Counted from the first letter of the stretch, positions 18,758 to 34,569 are shown. The stretch: DNA of 64,000 bases from Deinococcus apachensis DSM 19763 (GCF_000381345.1 NZ_KB906398.1:704642-768641), one strand, 5' to 3'. Notes: generated by a model from the letters alone, not told the origin. Translations and numbers: made by a program.

Positions 18758-18934
18758 TCAGTTTTCAGAGCAGCAGCAGGGTGAATCGTCACCATGAGCA
18801 GGGGGAAGGGTCTGGACGCCGGGCCGGGCCTTCAGTTCGGCCGCCACCTGCTCCGCCCCCACCAGCGCCTCCCTCAATACACGAACCTGTTCGGCATTGG
18901 CCTGAGCGTGGGCGTCCTCGGTCATGAGAGGCAT
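18758..18934 (-). CDS. Small hypothetical protein ending in Cys-Cys-Cys
   Basis: From the ATG at 18934 it reads MPLMTEDAHAQANAEQVRVL, a long amphipathic helix continuing through EQVAAELKARPG, and ends GDDSPCCCSEN. Three adjacent cysteines near the C-terminus suggest metal binding or thiol chemistry. No promoter box is clear, and a start at 18976 or at the second methionine is also possible. Confidence 0.35.
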   Translation of the reverse strand: MPLMTEDAHAQANAEQVRVLREALVGAEQVAAELKARPGVQTLPPAHGDDSPCCCSEN

Positions 18935-18980
18935 GGTGACACGTGCGGGTGCGCAACGCTGCCTCATTTGCCGCATTCCC

Positions 18981-19946
18981 TCAGCGGTTCGTGGCCCAGA
19001 AAGCGTCGAGGACAGCCTTCACCTGCGGCAGCCTCTCGAACTGCGGCAGGCCGTCGGTGCCCTCGATACGCACGGCGCTCACGCCCGGCTGCGCCGCGAA
19101 CAGGGGCAGGCGGTCGAAGCTCACGAAGGCGTCGCGGTCGTACAGGACCGTCGTGGGGACGCGCAGCTTGCTGTAGAGGTCGCCGTAGGCGTCCGGGGTA
19201 AAGAGCTGACCGCTGATGAAGTACAGCGGGGCGTACTTGGCACCGGGCTGGCGGCTCGTCTCCAGGCTGTACTCGACCAGGCCCCGGTCCACCGGCCCTC
19301 GGAAGGAGCGCCCCAGGAAGTATTCGATGCTGGGCCGGGTCCGCAGCAGGGCGTAGAGGGGCGTGCCGACTGCATTGAGCGTGCGGTAGAGCCGCTCCCC
19401 GCCGTCCTCGGCGCTCGCCCGCTGGGTGCCGCCGCGTGGCTGGCCGAGACCGCTGGGGCTGATCAGGGCGAGGGTGCGGATGTGGGGGTCACGCAAAGCG
19501 GCGCGGGCGACGAATTCGCTTCCCAGGCTGAGGGCCACCACGTCCACATCGGTGCCCAACTGATCCACAAGCGCGGTGAGCGCTTCCGTCATCAATCCCG
19601 GGGTGTAGCGCATGTCGGGGCGGTCGCTGCTCCCGAAGCCGGGCCATTCCAGGGCGTAGACGGGCCGGGTTCCGGCGTACGTGTCCCACAGTGGCTTCAT
19701 CTCGTAGGCGCTCGCGGCGGCGTTCACCGAGTGGGTCAGCACCAGCGGGCGCCCCTCGCCCCGGGAGTCCGCGTAGTAGGCCACCCGCCCGAAGCCCGGC
19801 AACGTCAGAAAACGCCGCTCACCGCTCAGGGCGGGTCGCAGGTCAGAGGAGACGGGCGGGGCGGAGACGGCGGCCCGTGCCAGCGCCACCCCCCCGACGA
19901 CCAGCAGGGCGAGAACGAGCAATCGGGCGGCCCGGGAAGTCTTCAT
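18981..19946 (-). CDS. Exported alpha/beta-hydrolase
   Basis: A 321-residue protein with an N-terminal signal or anchor ([20 protein letters not shown]) and an alpha/beta-hydrolase fold: oxyanion region [16 protein letters not shown], nucleophile elbow ALSLGSEF (Ser in GxSxG-like SLGS context), acid near YDRDAFVSF, and a late region [13 protein letters not shown] where the usual catalytic histidine is not obvious. Such lipase-like hydrolases act on esters or lipids; the substrate is unknown. Start chosen as the methionine just before the signal sequence. Confidence 0.75.
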   Translation of the reverse strand: MKTSRAARLLVLALLVVGGVALARAAVSAPPVSSDLRPALSGERRFLTLPGFGRVAYYADSRGEGRPLVLTHSVNAAASAYEMKPLWDTYAGTRPVYALEWPGFGSSDRPDMRYTPGLMTEALTALVDQLGTDVDVVALSLGSEFVARAALRDPHIRTLALISPSGLGQPRGGTQRASAEDGGERLYRTLNAVGTPLYALLRTRPSIEYFLGRSFRGPVDRGLVEYSLETSRQPGAKYAPLYFISGQLFTPDAYGDLYSKLRVPTTVLYDRDAFVSFDRLPLFAAQPGVSAVRIEGTDGLPQFERLPQVKAVLDAFWATNR

Positions 19947-20012
19947 GGGGGGATCGTTCACCCTTCCGGTGTGGCGGGATGTCAGCTGGGACACGTTTGC
20001 TCCCCCGGTCCC

Positions 20013-20447
20013 TCAGTTCAGGGGCAGGCCCGAACGGTCCGTGAGCCCCCCACCCCCGTACGCCGCGGCCACATCGCGCAGGAGGCGCCGGGCGAGCAGG
20101 ATCAGGTCGTCCTCGGTCACCCCGGTCAGGTGGAAGGTGCCCCCCTCCCCGTACTCGCCCACGAAGGCCCCCTCCTCGCGCCGCACCCGCACGAGCACCT
20201 CGCAGAGGCCCAGCCGCAGCCAGGCGGCATGCCAACTGCGGGGGGGCGGGGGGCGCAGCCGCTCGGCCGGGTCGGGGGTGAAGTCGAGGATCACGTTGTT
20301 CAGCGGCAGGCCGGGGCCGCTCGCCGTTCGTAGGGCGTGGTACAGGGCGTTCAGGAAGGCCTCGCAGGCCCGCTGCTCAGCCTGGCGCTCCGTCGCCAGG
20401 CGGCGGATCACAGCTTGTAACGCGTCGAAATCACTCACCGCCCCCAT
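20013..20447 (-). CDS. Hypothetical protein
   Basis: About 144 residues with a helical N-terminus ([27 protein letters not shown]) and a strand-rich C-terminal half ([29 protein letters not shown]). It has no membrane segment and I recognise no family. The start is uncertain among 20468, 20447 and a GTG at 20438. Divergent from the LpxB-related gene. Confidence 0.55.
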   Translation of the reverse strand: MGAVSDFDALQAVIRRLATERQAEQRACEAFLNALYHALRTASGPGLPLNNVILDFTPDPAERLRPPPPRSWHAAWLRLGLCEVLVRVRREEGAFVGEYGEGGTFHLTGVTEDDLILLARRLLRDVAAAYGGGGLTDRSGLPLN

Positions 20448-20485
20448 TCCTACCACGCTGGGGCCCACCCGGTATCCTCCTTCGC

Positions 20486-21694
20486 GTGACCCTCCCCCTC
20501 GCCCGCCCCGCCCTGCTCCTCTCGAATGGCACCGCCGAGGACCTGATCGGGGCGCGGCTGCTGGCCCAGTTGGACGGGGAGGCGCGGGTGCTGCCGCTCG
20601 TGGGAGCGGGGCGGGCGTACGCGGGGCTGCCGGGAGTGACCCGGCTCGGCTCGGCCCTCGACCTCCCCAGCGGCGGGTTTCCCTTCGGCAGCCTGGGGAA
20701 CCTGCGGGCCGACCTGCGGGCGGGGCTGGTGGGTGCCTCGCTGGGGCAGTGGCGGGCGGCGCGGCGGGCGGCGCGGGTGGCGGGCGCCGTCGTGGTGGTG
20801 GGGGACGCCTACGCCCTGATGGTGGGGACGCTGGCGGCGCGGGAGGCCGGGCTGCCCCTCATCCACGTGCAGCCGCTCCTGAGCGCACACTACCTGGAGG
20901 GGCTGGACCTGCGCGGGGCGCTGCGCGAGGCCAACGCCCTGGGGGCGAACCTGCCCATGCCCTACGAGTTGCGGCTGGCGCGGGGGGCGCACGCCGTCTT
21001 CGTGCGGGACGCGGCAACCGCCCGGTACTACCGGGAGCGGGGCGTGCGGGCCCGCTGGGCGGGGAGCTTCGCCATGGACGTGCTGCCGCCAATCGAGCGG
21101 GACCTCTCCCCACTCACGGGCGGGCGGCCCGTGCTGGCCCTGCTGCCCGGCTCGCGGGGGGATCACCGGGAGAGCCTGCCCCTGATGCTGCGGGCGGCGG
21201 CGCGCCTCTCCAGCGTGGCCGCCCTCGTCGCCTGGCCGCACGGGTGGGACGAGGTGACCCTTCCCGGGGGCTGGACGCTGGACGCGGAAGGGGACACCGC
21301 CTTCGCCCAGGGTGAGGGCACCCGGGTCGCCCTGCTGCGCGGCGCGTTCGGGGCGGTGGCGCGGGCGGCGGACGTGGCGGTCGGCACGGCGGGCACCGCG
21401 AACGAGCAGCTCGCGGGCCTGGGCGTGCCGGTTGTCGCCTTTCCCACCCACGGGCCGCAGTACACGCCCGGCTTCGCCCGCCGTCAGGGGAGGCTGCTGG
21501 GCGAGGCGCTGAGCGTGGTGGGGGCTGACCCGGAGGCGGTGGCGGAGGAGGTCAAGGCCCTGCTGACGGACGGCGGGCGGCGGACACGGGCCTCCCTGGC
21601 CGGGCTCTCCCGGGTCGGCCCGGCGGGGGCGCTCCCGGTCATTGCCGCAGAGCTTCGGGCCCTGCTGGCGAACTCCTCCCCTCAGCGCCCATAA
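20486..21694 (+). CDS. Lipid-A-disaccharide-synthase-related glycosyltransferase
   Basis: A 402-residue GT-B-type protein of the LpxB-related family known from cyanobacteria and Deinococcus, lineages in which this relative does not make ordinary lipid A. Seen are [16 protein letters not shown], the NDP-sugar side [20 protein letters not shown], and [26 protein letters not shown] (20473-20478) lies 7 nt before the GTG start, fixing it. It sits at one end of a glycan-type cluster and overlaps the convergent deacetylase gene by 13 nt. Confidence 0.82.
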   Translation: MTLPLARPALLLSNGTAEDLIGARLLAQLDGEARVLPLVGAGRAYAGLPGVTRLGSALDLPSGGFPFGSLGNLRADLRAGLVGASLGQWRAARRAARVAGAVVVVGDAYALMVGTLAAREAGLPLIHVQPLLSAHYLEGLDLRGALREANALGANLPMPYELRLARGAHAVFVRDAATARYYRERGVRARWAGSFAMDVLPPIERDLSPLTGGRPVLALLPGSRGDHRESLPLMLRAAARLSSVAALVAWPHGWDEVTLPGGWTLDAEGDTAFAQGEGTRVALLRGAFGAVARAADVAVGTAGTANEQLAGLGVPVVAFPTHGPQYTPGFARRQGRLLGEALSVVGADPEAVAEEVKALLTDGGRRTRASLAGLSRVGPAGALPVIAAELRALLANSSPQRP

Positions 21695-22392
21695 CTCGCC
21701 CGCACCCGCCGCAGCCCCTCCCGCCACCCGATGCGGCGTGGGGGCAGATCGCGCAGGAGGACCGGGGTCAGCCCGCGCTCATTCAATCCCACCAGGAGCC
21801 GGTCGAGCAGCTCGGGCGTGACGGGGGGGCCGTCGTGGAGCAGGATCACGCTGCCGGGGCGGGTGCGGGCGAGTGCCCCCTCGGCGAGGTTGGCGGCGGG
21901 GGCAGAGGTCCAGTCACGGCCCTCCACGTCCCACAGGGCGACCCCGCGTCGGGCGAGGCGGGCCAGGAGCCGGGTGAGGGGGGCGTGCCCGCCGTAGGGG
22001 GGGCGGTATAGGTGCAGGCCGGGCTCCGCCGCGCGGGGATGCCAGCTCACCTGCGCCCACTCGCACCAGGCGGGCAGGAGCAGGGCGTGGGTGTGCCAGC
22101 GCCCGTGAGCCTCAACCTCGTGGCCCGCGTCCCGGATGGCCCGCAGGAGGTCCGGGTGGGCCACGCAGGCCGGGGCCGTCACGAAGAAGGTGGCCCTCGC
22201 CCCATGCCGCGCGAGGACGGCGAGCAGGTCCCCCGTCCGCTCGCCCGGCCCGTCGTCGAAGGTGAGGGCCACCCGGGGCGAGGTGCGGTCCCCCGGTCCC
22301 AGGGCGCCCCACCCCGCCGCGCGGCCCAGCAGGTCGGCGAGCCCGGCGGCGAGGAGCGCCGCGCCGGGGAGCAGGAGCCACCTCCGCCGCAC
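21682..22392 (-). CDS. Polysaccharide deacetylase (NodB domain)
   Basis: A 236-residue protein with an N-terminal hydrophobic segment and a NodB domain: [12 protein letters not shown] (catalytic Asp and metal Asp), then [12 protein letters not shown] (HxxxH-type metal site), YRPPYG, and VILLHDG. It probably removes acetyl groups from a cell-envelope glycan. Its GTG start lies 2 nt after the stop of the MFS gene, so the two are coupled. Confidence 0.85.
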   Translation of the reverse strand: MRRRWLLLPGAALLAAGLADLLGRAAGWGALGPGDRTSPRVALTFDDGPGERTGDLLAVLARHGARATFFVTAPACVAHPDLLRAIRDAGHEVEAHGRWHTHALLLPAWCEWAQVSWHPRAAEPGLHLYRPPYGGHAPLTRLLARLARRGVALWDVEGRDWTSAPAANLAEGALARTRPGSVILLHDGPPVTPELLDRLLVGLNERGLTPVLLRDLPPRRIGWREGLRRVRASYGR

Positions 22393-22394
22393 GG

Positions 22395-23606
22395 TCAGAC
22401 GGGCTGGGCGTCCCGGCGGAAGGCGCGGCGGAACACGGTGTAGCCCCCGGCGGTGAGCAGCGCCAGGACCGCGCCGACCAGGAAGGGGCCGGGCGTCCCC
22501 AGGTGCCGGTAGGCGAACGCGCCGACGAGCGGACCCAGGGCAGTCCCGGCATTCTCGACCGTCATCACGGCGCCCCAGGCGGCAGGCCGCTCGGCCTCGG
22601 GCAGCGTGCCCGCGACCAGGGCGGCCCAGCCCGGCGCGACGAAGGCGTAGCCCAGCCCCGCCACGGCGGCGAGCCCGTACAGCGCCCAGACGGGCGGCGT
22701 GCTGGCGATGGTCCCCAGGGCCAGCCCGATCAGGCCGTACCCCACCACCAGGGCCAGCCGGGCACGGCCCCGGTCAGCTACTCGCCCGGTGAGCGGCATG
22801 GAGGCGAAGGCGGCGGCGCCTCCCACGACGAGCACCCCGACCATTCCCCCGTATGTCAGGCCCAGCTCGGGAAAGAGGGTGAACAGCAGCGGCCCCAGCA
22901 GCGTGAGGGTGAGCGTCTGCATCAGGGCAGCGGGCAGCAGCGGCGCGAGCGCCCGGGCGGCGACGTGGACTCGGCTGCGGGGCGCCGTGCGGGTGGCTGC
23001 GGGTTTCGGACCGCGCCCCGGCACCCCCAGCGCCGCGACCAGGCCCAGCGCCTGCACTCCCAGCACGAGCGCGGGCACGAGCACCGAGCCCCCCGGCGCC
23101 AGTCCGCCCAGCAGCAACACCCCGGCCCCGATCATCGGCATCACGCCCATGGAGACCAGGGTGAGTGCCCGGCCCTGATAGCCGGGGCGGGCCGCGTCGG
23201 CGGTCAGGTTCATCACCCCCGGCCACAGCGCCGAGAATCCCAGGGCGTGCAGGACGGCGATCAGGATCAGCCCCCAGGCGTGGTGGGTGCCGGGCAGCAG
23301 CGCGAGCGCCCCGAGGCTCAGCGCCGACCCGGCGAGGAGCACGCGCCGCGCCCCGTACCGGGCGATCAGGGCGCCTGCCGGGCCGCGGGTCAGCGTGTCG
23401 GTCAGGAAATGGGCCGAGAAGGCCGTGGCCGCCACCGCCACCGCCTCCCCCTTGGGAATGCCCAGGAGGTTCGTGCTCGCCTGGGGCAGATACGCCCCGT
23501 ACAGGCCGCTGCGGACGAACTCGGCGCAGGCCAGGGTCAGGGCGGCGGCGGCCACCCCCAGCCCGGTGCCGGGGCGCAGCGGCAGGGGGGGGAGGCGGCC
23601 CCTCAC
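22395..23606 (-). CDS. MFS transporter
   Basis: A 403-residue major-facilitator protein with about 12 hydrophobic helices, the RYGARRV loop-2/3 motif after [10 protein letters not shown], and a basic central loop ([15 protein letters not shown]). Starts at a GTG at 23606. Substrate unknown; the position just upstream of a deacetylase and next to glycosyltransferases suggests a sugar or envelope role, which is inference. Confidence 0.85.
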   Translation of the reverse strand: MRGRLPPLPLRPGTGLGVAAAALTLACAEFVRSGLYGAYLPQASTNLLGIPKGEAVAVAATAFSAHFLTDTLTRGPAGALIARYGARRVLLAGSALSLGALALLPGTHHAWGLILIAVLHALGFSALWPGVMNLTADAARPGYQGRALTLVSMGVMPMIGAGVLLLGGLAPGGSVLVPALVLGVQALGLVAALGVPGRGPKPAATRTAPRSRVHVAARALAPLLPAALMQTLTLTLLGPLLFTLFPELGLTYGGMVGVLVVGGAAAFASMPLTGRVADRGRARLALVVGYGLIGLALGTIASTPPVWALYGLAAVAGLGYAFVAPGWAALVAGTLPEAERPAAWGAVMTVENAGTALGPLVGAFAYRHLGTPGPFLVGAVLALLTAGGYTVFRRAFRRDAQPV

Positions 23607-23625
23607 GTGCGTCCCCCCACTTCGC

Positions 23626-25469
<1,844 letters not shown>

Positions 25470-25508
25470 CTGGTCCGTCCGTGCGGCGCGTCATGAAAGG
25501 AGGGTGGC

Positions 25509-25546
<38 letters not shown>

Positions 25547-25628
25547 GGGTGCGCCGGGTCAGGGGGAGGGAGCGGGGAAAAAGCTGTGCCTGCGGGACTT
25601 TGCTCTCGCCTCCTTCATCTATGGCCTG

Positions 25629-25634
25629 TACAGT
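25629..25634 (+). promoter_or_regulatory. Leaderless -10 box deciding the start at 25641
   Basis: TACAGT, 6 nt, then ATG. It rules out the longer upstream frame. Confidence 0.5.
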
Positions 25635-25640
25635 CCGCTC

Positions 25641-26672
<1,032 letters not shown>

Positions 26673-26689
26673 GAGGCCCCAGCCCCAGG

Positions 26690-26880
26690 GACACCGGTCA
26701 AAGCCCCCGACTCGGAGAAGCCAGGGGCAACCCACCGACTTCACCCGGTCGGCTTCTTGTGGGGATGACCCACCTTATTCGGGTCGCCGAGGCAGTAAGA
26801 ACGGGGCAAGTTAAGCCCGCTGGAGCCAACCTGTAGAAAGACCCACCTTTGGATGAATGCGTATACATGTTGCGGGCCCG
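26690..26880 (-). pseudogene. Right-end relic of an IS200/IS605-type element
   Basis: On the minus strand the sequence reads SRPGEVGGLPLASPSRGL before a stop at about 26698, a tail I associate with tnpB right ends, and the DNA folds into imperfect hairpins at 26703-26730 (GCCCC..GGGGC) and near 26737-26754 (CCGAC..GTCGG), followed by TTTGAC. In such elements this segment also encodes the omega (reRNA) scaffold. No transposase core remains. Recognition rests on the style of the sequence, so confidence is moderate. Confidence 0.4.
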
Positions 26881-27572
26881 CCCTCGTGCTGCCTGCGGCT
26901 CATCCCGGGGCATGTGGCAGAACCGGGGCCCGAGGACGAGAACCCCGAACAGCACCCCGACCTGCTGCGCCCTCAGTCGCGGCGGCTGGAGCAGCGCGGG
27001 CGTGAACTTCAGACCCTGACCTTCGAGGCCGTGAGGCACGAGCGCGCCTAGAGAGGGAACGCCACCAGGACTCCTCGCCCTGACCGCCGCCCCGCTTCTC
27101 CCCACCGTGCGGCGGGTCGGGGCACTGTGACCGCGCGAGCGGCTGACCTCAGGATGCAGACGTGCGGCCCTCCGAACTGGTTCGTGTCCAGGTCCTGTAC
27201 CTCGGCCATCAGCGGGCCTGGGCCTGGTCACCTCCCCGGAACATCCCGAGATTCGGGTCGGAGCGCTGGCCCTGACCATGCCCACCCAGCCACCGGACGT
27301 GCTGATCCCCGTGCTGTTCTCCTCCGGAGGGCAACTCTACCGGGCCGACTACTCGCCCCTGCGCGGGGACGCGGATGAGGCCGAGCGGATCTACTTCATC
27401 GGGCGAAAGGTCGGCTGGTGGGTCCCCGACGACGAGGGGCCGCGGCGGACCGCCGTTGAAGCGTCTGTCCGCACGGCGGCACCCGGGGGGAGCGAAAGGA
27501 GACGGAAGAAAACCTCCGGCCAGGCCGCCGCTCAGGCAGCCACCCAGCCGAAGGTCTTCTGGCCTGTCCCGC
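26881..27572. other. Long stretch without a clear gene
   Basis: Short frames exist but none is convincing. The best is a plus-strand frame from 27278 (MPTQPPDVLIPVLFSSGGQL, then YRADYSPLRGDADEAERIYFIG and WWVPDDEG), which looks protein-like for about 60 residues, then loses character and runs into the 3' end of the next gene without its own stop. It could be a decayed gene. The rest may be flanking debris of the IS relic. Confidence 0.3.
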
Positions 27573-28472
27573 TCAGCGCTCGACGGTGTAATTCCAGACC
27601 AGTGCAGTACCCGACTGGCCCTTGGCGAACATCTGGGAAAAGGGCGTGGCGGTCACGCGGTGGTCGCCGGGCGAGAACACGCTGGCGTCGCAGGCGTAGT
27701 AGTTGCCCTTCTTGCCGTTGCTGAAGCGGCCGTCCACGCACAGGGCGAAGGGGGCCTCGTTCTCCAGCACGGTCTTGCCGTTCCCCAGGTTGAAGCGTAC
27801 GCTGCCCACCCCGGAGGCGACGTTGGCGCGCACGTTCAGGTGGCGGGGCAGGGCCGAGAGCCGCAGGCGGGCGCCCGCCGGGATGGGATCGTAACCGGGC
27901 ACGGGCTTGTCGGTGTCGGCGTCGATCAGGGTCAGGCTGGTGACGGCCGGTCCCTTGGCGGGAGCAGGCGTCTGCGCCGCCGGACGCACAACCGTGAAGT
28001 TCAGCAGCAGGCCCGTGCCCGCCGTCCCCTTGCCGTCCGCCGCCGTGTAGGGCGTCACGGTGATCTGGCGGGTGCCGGGGGTGAAAACGCCCGCCGGGCA
28101 GGCGGTGTAGTCGTTGCCGGTGCCACGGTCGCCACACAGGGCGAAGGGGGCGGTGTTCTCCTGGTGATAGTTCGCGTTGCCGTCGAGCCCGAAGCGCACG
28201 CTGCCCACCGTGCCCACCGTGTTCGCCCGCAGGCTGAGGTTGCGGGGCAACCTGGAGAGATCGAGCGTGGCGGCGGGTGGGATCGGGTCGTAGCCGGGCA
28301 CCGGCTGGTTGGTGTCCGCGTTGATCAGCGTGACGCCGCTGATGCTGGGCCCGGTGGGATTCACGATCAGGCTCTGCGCCTTCACCTGAGCGGCAGCGGG
28401 GGCGGAGAGCGGGGTCAGGGTGCCGAGCGCGAGCAGCGCGAGGGCGGGACGGGTCAGGGACAGTGCAGTCAT
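27573..28472 (-). CDS. Secreted protein with two tandem homologous domains
   Basis: The 299 residues begin with a signal peptide (ALSLTRPALALLALGTLTPLSAPAAAQ). Two repeats follow, each with a TLI(N/D)ADT(N/D)(Q/K)PVPGYDPIP start, an L(S/R)LRAN-type strand, GSVRF, NTAPFALC or NEAPFALC, and an A-C-(P/D)-A-(G/S)-VF-(T/S)-PG end; each repeat has paired cysteines, likely a disulfide. AAGGAG sits just before the ATG. Function unknown; the repeated beta-rich units suggest binding rather than catalysis. Confidence 0.7.
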   Translation of the reverse strand: MTALSLTRPALALLALGTLTPLSAPAAAQVKAQSLIVNPTGPSISGVTLINADTNQPVPGYDPIPPAATLDLSRLPRNLSLRANTVGTVGSVRFGLDGNANYHQENTAPFALCGDRGTGNDYTACPAGVFTPGTRQITVTPYTAADGKGTAGTGLLLNFTVVRPAAQTPAPAKGPAVTSLTLIDADTDKPVPGYDPIPAGARLRLSALPRHLNVRANVASGVGSVRFNLGNGKTVLENEAPFALCVDGRFSNGKKGNYYACDASVFSPGDHRVTATPFSQMFAKGQSGTALVWNYTVER

Positions 28473-28590
28473 GGGGCTCCTTTGGGGCGGGTCAGGGGAA
28501 CACACCTGTTCCTGACCGCCGTGTCACCGTGATCTACCGGGCCAGGATGACGCCCGGCTGACGGGCGCCCACATGTTCTCCTCCTTTTCG

Positions 28591-28620
28591 AGCCGGAAGC
28601 TTTGACCCAACCTTCCGGCT
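28591..28620. terminator. Hairpin between the histidine kinase and the secreted-protein gene
   Basis: AGCCGGAAG, 12-nt loop, CTTCCGGCT: a 9-bp perfect stem downstream of the kinase stop. No T-run follows on the minus strand, so it may be a weak or factor-assisted terminator. Confidence 0.4.
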
Positions 28621-28695
28621 CGGCTCATGCCCCTGGAAGGCACGGGACCCGGGAGCGGGCAAGGCCGGAGTCAAGCCCTGGCTCCCCGAAGCGCC

Positions 28696-31623
28696 TTACC
28701 CCGGCAGGTTGAACGTCAGCGTGGTGCCCCGCCCGGGATCGCTCTCGACCTCCAGCTCACCACCCGCGAGGGCCACCCGCTCGCGCAGCCCGAGCAGGCC
28801 CAGGTGCCCCGCCTGCGCCTGCGCCTGCGCCTGCCCCGCCGTGAAGCCCTGGCCGTCGTCGGTGACGGCCACCCGCACTCCGCCCTGCTCGAAGGCCACC
28901 CGGATGGCGGCGGAGCGGGCGTGGGCGTGCTTGTCCACGTTCGTCAGGGCTTCTTGCGCCAGCCGGAACACGGTGAGTTCCAGCGCGGGCGCCAGGCGGC
29001 GCTCGGCCCCGCTGACCTCCAGCCGGGTGTCGGTCTGCGCCTGCCCCGCGAGCCATTCGAGCGCGGGCAGGAGGCCCAGGTCGTCCAGCACGCTGGGCCG
29101 CAGGTTGCGGGCGAAGCGGCGCACGCTCTCGATGGCGGCGTTCAGGTCGCCCAGGATGTCGTCGGCCCGCTCGCGCTGCGGCCCGTCCAGGTCCCGGGCC
29201 AGGCGGGCGACCCGGCGCGAGGTGGCGATCAACACCTGCGCGGTGTCGTCGTGCAGCTCGCGGCTGATGCGGCGCCGCTCCTCCTCCTGCGCCTGGGTAA
29301 AGAGGGTGAGGTACGTCCGCAGCTCAGTCTGGCGGCTGGTCGCGGCCTCCAGCGCCTGGCCGCGCCGCTGGATCTCGGCGGCGAGCGTCTGGAGTTCGGA
29401 GAGGTCGCGGGCGACGGTCAGGACACTCTGAACTGTGCCGGAAGGGGACGCCCCGGCCTGCCGCACGGCGCTCAGGCGCACCTCCAGGCGGTGCGGCCCC
29501 ACCTCGATCTCCGCGCGGCCCCCGGCGGGGCGGACGCGGGCGGCGTCCCAGGCGGCGTGCAGGGCGCCCCGGGTGGCGGGCGTGGGCAGGGTGAGCAGGT
29601 TCGACCCGACCAGCGGCCCGGTCAGCGGGGCGAGCAGCCGGGTCGCGGCGGGGTTGGCATAGGTGACCGTCCCGGCCGGGTCGGCGCTCAGGATCAGGTC
29701 GTGCGCCCCCTCGGCGAGCTGGCGGTAACGGGCCTCCTCGCGCGCCAGGGCCGAGAGCAGCCGCTCGCGGGTCAGCGTCAGCGCGAGCTGGTCGGCCACG
29801 CTGCGGGCCAGGCCCAGCACCCGGTCGCTCGGCGGCTCGGTGCCGGGGTCGTCGGCGTACAGGAAGCCCAGGAGGTGGTCGGGCCCGTCCCCACCCGGGT
29901 CGCCGCGCAGGGGGACGATCAGGGCGCTGCCCGCGACCGGCAGGGCGTGGCGCCGGGTGAGCGGCCGCGGCCCCCGCCCGAGTTGCCCCAGCAGCGAGGC
30001 GAGTTCGGCCGCGGGGGGCGAGTGCAGGTTGAAGGTCGCGCAGCGCGTCACCTCGCCGCCCTCCCCCGTCAGGGCGATCAGGCCGCGCCCGGCATTCAGG
30101 GCCAGGGTGGCGAGCCGGGCAACCTCCGCCAGCGTCCGGTCACTCTGGTCCTCGCCCAGCAGCCTTCCGACGTTGAGCAGCACGGCGGCCTCGCGCTCGC
30201 GGCGCAGTTCCTCCTCGTACAGCCGGGCGTTCTCGATGGCGAGGGAGGCCTGCGCGGCGAACACCTCGGTGAGGGCGAGGTCGTCGGCGTCGAGCGGCAG
30301 CGGTTCTTTCCAGTACAGGGTCAGCGCCCCGAACACCGAGGCGCGGGTGCCCAGCGGGAGGCCGATCACGCCGCGATAGGGGTAGCGGCCCTGCGCGAGC
30401 AGTTGCCGGGTGTAGCGGCTCCCCCCGCCCAGGTGCGCGGTCGTGAGGTCGCGGGCGGCCACGAGTTCCCGGCGCTCGACCGCGCGCCCAGTCACGCCCG
30501 CCCCCACCTTCGCGCGCACCCGCAGGACGTACTCGCTGGGCAACCCGACCGCGTTGCGGATGGTGAGCGTCCGCCCGTCAGGTTGCAGCTCGTACACCCC
30601 CGCCGCGTCCGCCCCGAAGAGCGCGGTGGCCCGCTCCAGCACCCGAGAGAGCGTGTCGCTGAGGTGCAGGCTCCCCGCCAGCGCCGCCCCCGCCTCGCGC
30701 AGCGCCTCGGCGGCCTCGCGCTTGCGGGTCTCAGCCCCGTACAGCCGCGCGTTGTCGATGGCGAGGCTGGCCTGCTCGGCCAGGGCCAGCACCAGCCAAG
30801 TGTCGTCCTCGCTCGCCCGCGCGCCCGGCGAGCGGCTGTCCACGTACAGGACGCCCAGCGGCTTGCCCCGCGCGCTGAGCGGCGCAATCAGGGCCACCTC
30901 CGGGGCGAGTTCCGAGAGCCCCGCTCCCAGCGGCGACGCCGAGTCCCGCGCCCGCTCGTACAGGATCACCTCGCCACGCCCGATCAGGCGGCTGAACGAC
31001 ACCGGCCCCACGGCGATCCCGCCCCCAAAGGCTTCGTCGAAGCCGTACGTGAACACCTCCCCGGTCTGCGCCCCATCCTCGCCCACCTCGCTGAAGAGGC
31101 CCACAAAGGCCCGCCCGAAGCCCAGCGCGATGGCCGCACTCTCGGCAGTCGCGGTCAGCACCTCCGGCAGGTTCAGGCTCCCCCCCAGCCGCCGCACGAG
31201 CTGCTCGACCGTCTCGGCCACCCGGCCCCGCCCGCGCCGCACCTCGCGCGCCTGCACACCCTCCAGCGCCAGCGTGAGCAGCGGCGTGAGCCCCGCCAGC
31301 GCCTCCACTCCCTCGGGGTCCGCCCCCACGAACTCCAGCACCCCCCCGCCGAAGGGCAGGCAGGCCAGCATCCCCTCCGAGACGGGCCGCCCCTCCGCCA
31401 GCGCGCGCGCCGCCAGCGTCCCGTCACTCAGGCCCAGCCCCCGCCCCTCCTCGCCCACCACCGAGAGCGAGCCGCCCTGCACGGCCCAGACCTGAACGCC
31501 ATGTGCCCGCACCGTCCGGCAGGCGAACGCGGCCAGCGCCGCCCCAAACGCCCGCACAGTGGGCGCCGCGCTGAGGTCGGGCGGAAAGGGGGGCAGGGTC
31601 ATGGGGGAGACTTCAGAAGTCAT
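28696..31623 (-). CDS. Multi-GAF sensor histidine kinase (NarL-type, HisKA_3)
   Basis: The 975 residues are soluble, with no membrane helix. In order: an N-terminal GAF-like domain (about 15-130), three further GAF domains (about 135-600; note [40 protein letters not shown] and [19 protein letters not shown]), a PAS domain (about 640-740, [20 protein letters not shown]), HisKA_3 with the phospho-acceptor in [16 protein letters not shown], and an ATPase end ([23 protein letters not shown]). It probably phosphorylates the response regulator encoded next to it. An inner methionine at 31602 is an alternative start. Confidence 0.9.
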   Translation of the reverse strand: MTSEVSPMTLPPFPPDLSAAPTVRAFGAALAAFACRTVRAHGVQVWAVQGGSLSVVGEEGRGLGLSDGTLAARALAEGRPVSEGMLACLPFGGGVLEFVGADPEGVEALAGLTPLLTLALEGVQAREVRRGRGRVAETVEQLVRRLGGSLNLPEVLTATAESAAIALGFGRAFVGLFSEVGEDGAQTGEVFTYGFDEAFGGGIAVGPVSFSRLIGRGEVILYERARDSASPLGAGLSELAPEVALIAPLSARGKPLGVLYVDSRSPGARASEDDTWLVLALAEQASLAIDNARLYGAETRKREAAEALREAGAALAGSLHLSDTLSRVLERATALFGADAAGVYELQPDGRTLTIRNAVGLPSEYVLRVRAKVGAGVTGRAVERRELVAARDLTTAHLGGGSRYTRQLLAQGRYPYRGVIGLPLGTRASVFGALTLYWKEPLPLDADDLALTEVFAAQASLAIENARLYEEELRREREAAVLLNVGRLLGEDQSDRTLAEVARLATLALNAGRGLIALTGEGGEVTRCATFNLHSPPAAELASLLGQLGRGPRPLTRRHALPVAGSALIVPLRGDPGGDGPDHLLGFLYADDPGTEPPSDRVLGLARSVADQLALTLTRERLLSALAREEARYRQLAEGAHDLILSADPAGTVTYANPAATRLLAPLTGPLVGSNLLTLPTPATRGALHAAWDAARVRPAGGRAEIEVGPHRLEVRLSAVRQAGASPSGTVQSVLTVARDLSELQTLAAEIQRRGQALEAATSRQTELRTYLTLFTQAQEEERRRISRELHDDTAQVLIATSRRVARLARDLDGPQRERADDILGDLNAAIESVRRFARNLRPSVLDDLGLLPALEWLAGQAQTDTRLEVSGAERRLAPALELTVFRLAQEALTNVDKHAHARSAAIRVAFEQGGVRVAVTDDGQGFTAGQAQAQAQAGHLGLLGLRERVALAGGELEVESDPGRGTTLTFNLPG

Positions 31624-31983
31624 AACGGGGTTAGTCAGATGCTAGAGCTTTGGAGGGCAGGCTGGGGCCTGCCACCCCCCTCCCGACCTCCCCCGCAACA
31701 CCGCTCAAGCTTTAGCCCTCTTAAAACCGTCTCTTGTGGACGGCCAATCCCACCCCTCGGTTCGCTCTCGCACGGCCTTCACCCCGCCTTGCTCGCGCAG
31801 CGAGACGGTGGGCATGCGACTCGGATATCGGCAAGATCAGACCTTACGGGCAGAGGAAGGCGACCACGGGCGCGACGGGCGAGCCCCTTGCCGAACGCAG
31901 TGCCACTCCCCCCTACCCTCCACTGGGGGCAGGGGGGGTGGGGGCAAACTGAGGCAAGACACCCTGCCCCCAAACCCCCTCCC
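31624..31983. other. Spacer between response regulator and kinase with C/G-rich inverted repeats
   Basis: No gene visible. At about 31905-31950 runs of C (CCCCCCTACCCTCCACTG) face runs of G (GGGGGCAGGGGGGG), able to form hairpins like those at 2770 and 2881. The kinase promoter should lie within 31624-31700 (TAGCAT in the minus strand is a candidate box). Confidence 0.35.
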
Positions 31984-32670
31984 TCACAACGTCTTCGGAT
32001 CAATCCACCCCCGCTTGATCCCGTACAGCACCGCCTCCGTCCGGCTCCCCACCCCCAGCTTGGAAAAGATGTTCGCCAGGTGAACCTGCACCGTCCGCGG
32101 GCTGATGTCCAAGTCCCGCGCGATCTCCTTGTTCGTCCGGCCCGTCGCCGCCACCCGCAGCACCTCCAGCTCCCGGGGGCTGAGCGCGTCCTCCGGCGGC
32201 GTGGGCGTCTGCTGCGTGCTGAACCGCTCCAGCACCTTGCGGGCGACGGAAGGGTGCAGCGCACTCTCCCCCGCCGCGACTGCCCGCACCGCCCCCAGCA
32301 GGTCGTCCTCCGAGGTGTTCTTCAGCAGGTAGCCCGCCGCCCCCGCCTCCAGCAGGGCGAAGACGTAGGCGTCGTCGTCGTAGCTCGTGAGGACGAGGAC
32401 GCCGACACCGGGCATGAAGCCCTTGATCGCCCGCGTGGCCTCAATGCCGTTCATGCCGGGCATGGAGACGTCCATCAGGATCACGTCGGGGTTCAGCGCC
32501 CGGGCCTGGCGGATGGCCTCCTCGCCGCTGTCGGCCTCGCCGATGACATGCAGATCGGGCTCGTTCTCCAGCAGCTCGCGGGTGCCCTTGCGAACGACGG
32601 GGTGGTCGTCCACCAGGAGCAGCGTGATGGGCCGGGTGCCCTCGGGAGACGTGTCAGTGGGATGATGCAT
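31984..32670 (-). CDS. NarL/FixJ-family response regulator
   Basis: The 228 residues comprise a receiver domain ([15 protein letters not shown], phospho-Asp in [25 protein letters not shown]) and a LuxR-type helix-turn-helix ([20 protein letters not shown]). The start at 32670 is supported by TATCCT 6 nt upstream (32677-32682). It is encoded upstream of the GAF kinase on the same strand and is its likely partner; target genes are unknown. Confidence 0.93.
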   Translation of the reverse strand: MHHPTDTSPEGTRPITLLLVDDHPVVRKGTRELLENEPDLHVIGEADSGEEAIRQARALNPDVILMDVSMPGMNGIEATRAIKGFMPGVGVLVLTSYDDDAYVFALLEAGAAGYLLKNTSEDDLLGAVRAVAAGESALHPSVARKVLERFSTQQTPTPPEDALSPRELEVLRVAATGRTNKEIARDLDISPRTVQVHLANIFSKLGVGSRTEAVLYGIKRGWIDPKTL

Positions 32671-32742
32671 AGGGGCAGGATACCCGCCGGAATGCAGAAG
32701 GGCCGCCCCCACGTGGAGAGGCGGCCCCGGGAAGCGGGGGCT

Positions 32743-34569
<1,827 letters not shown>

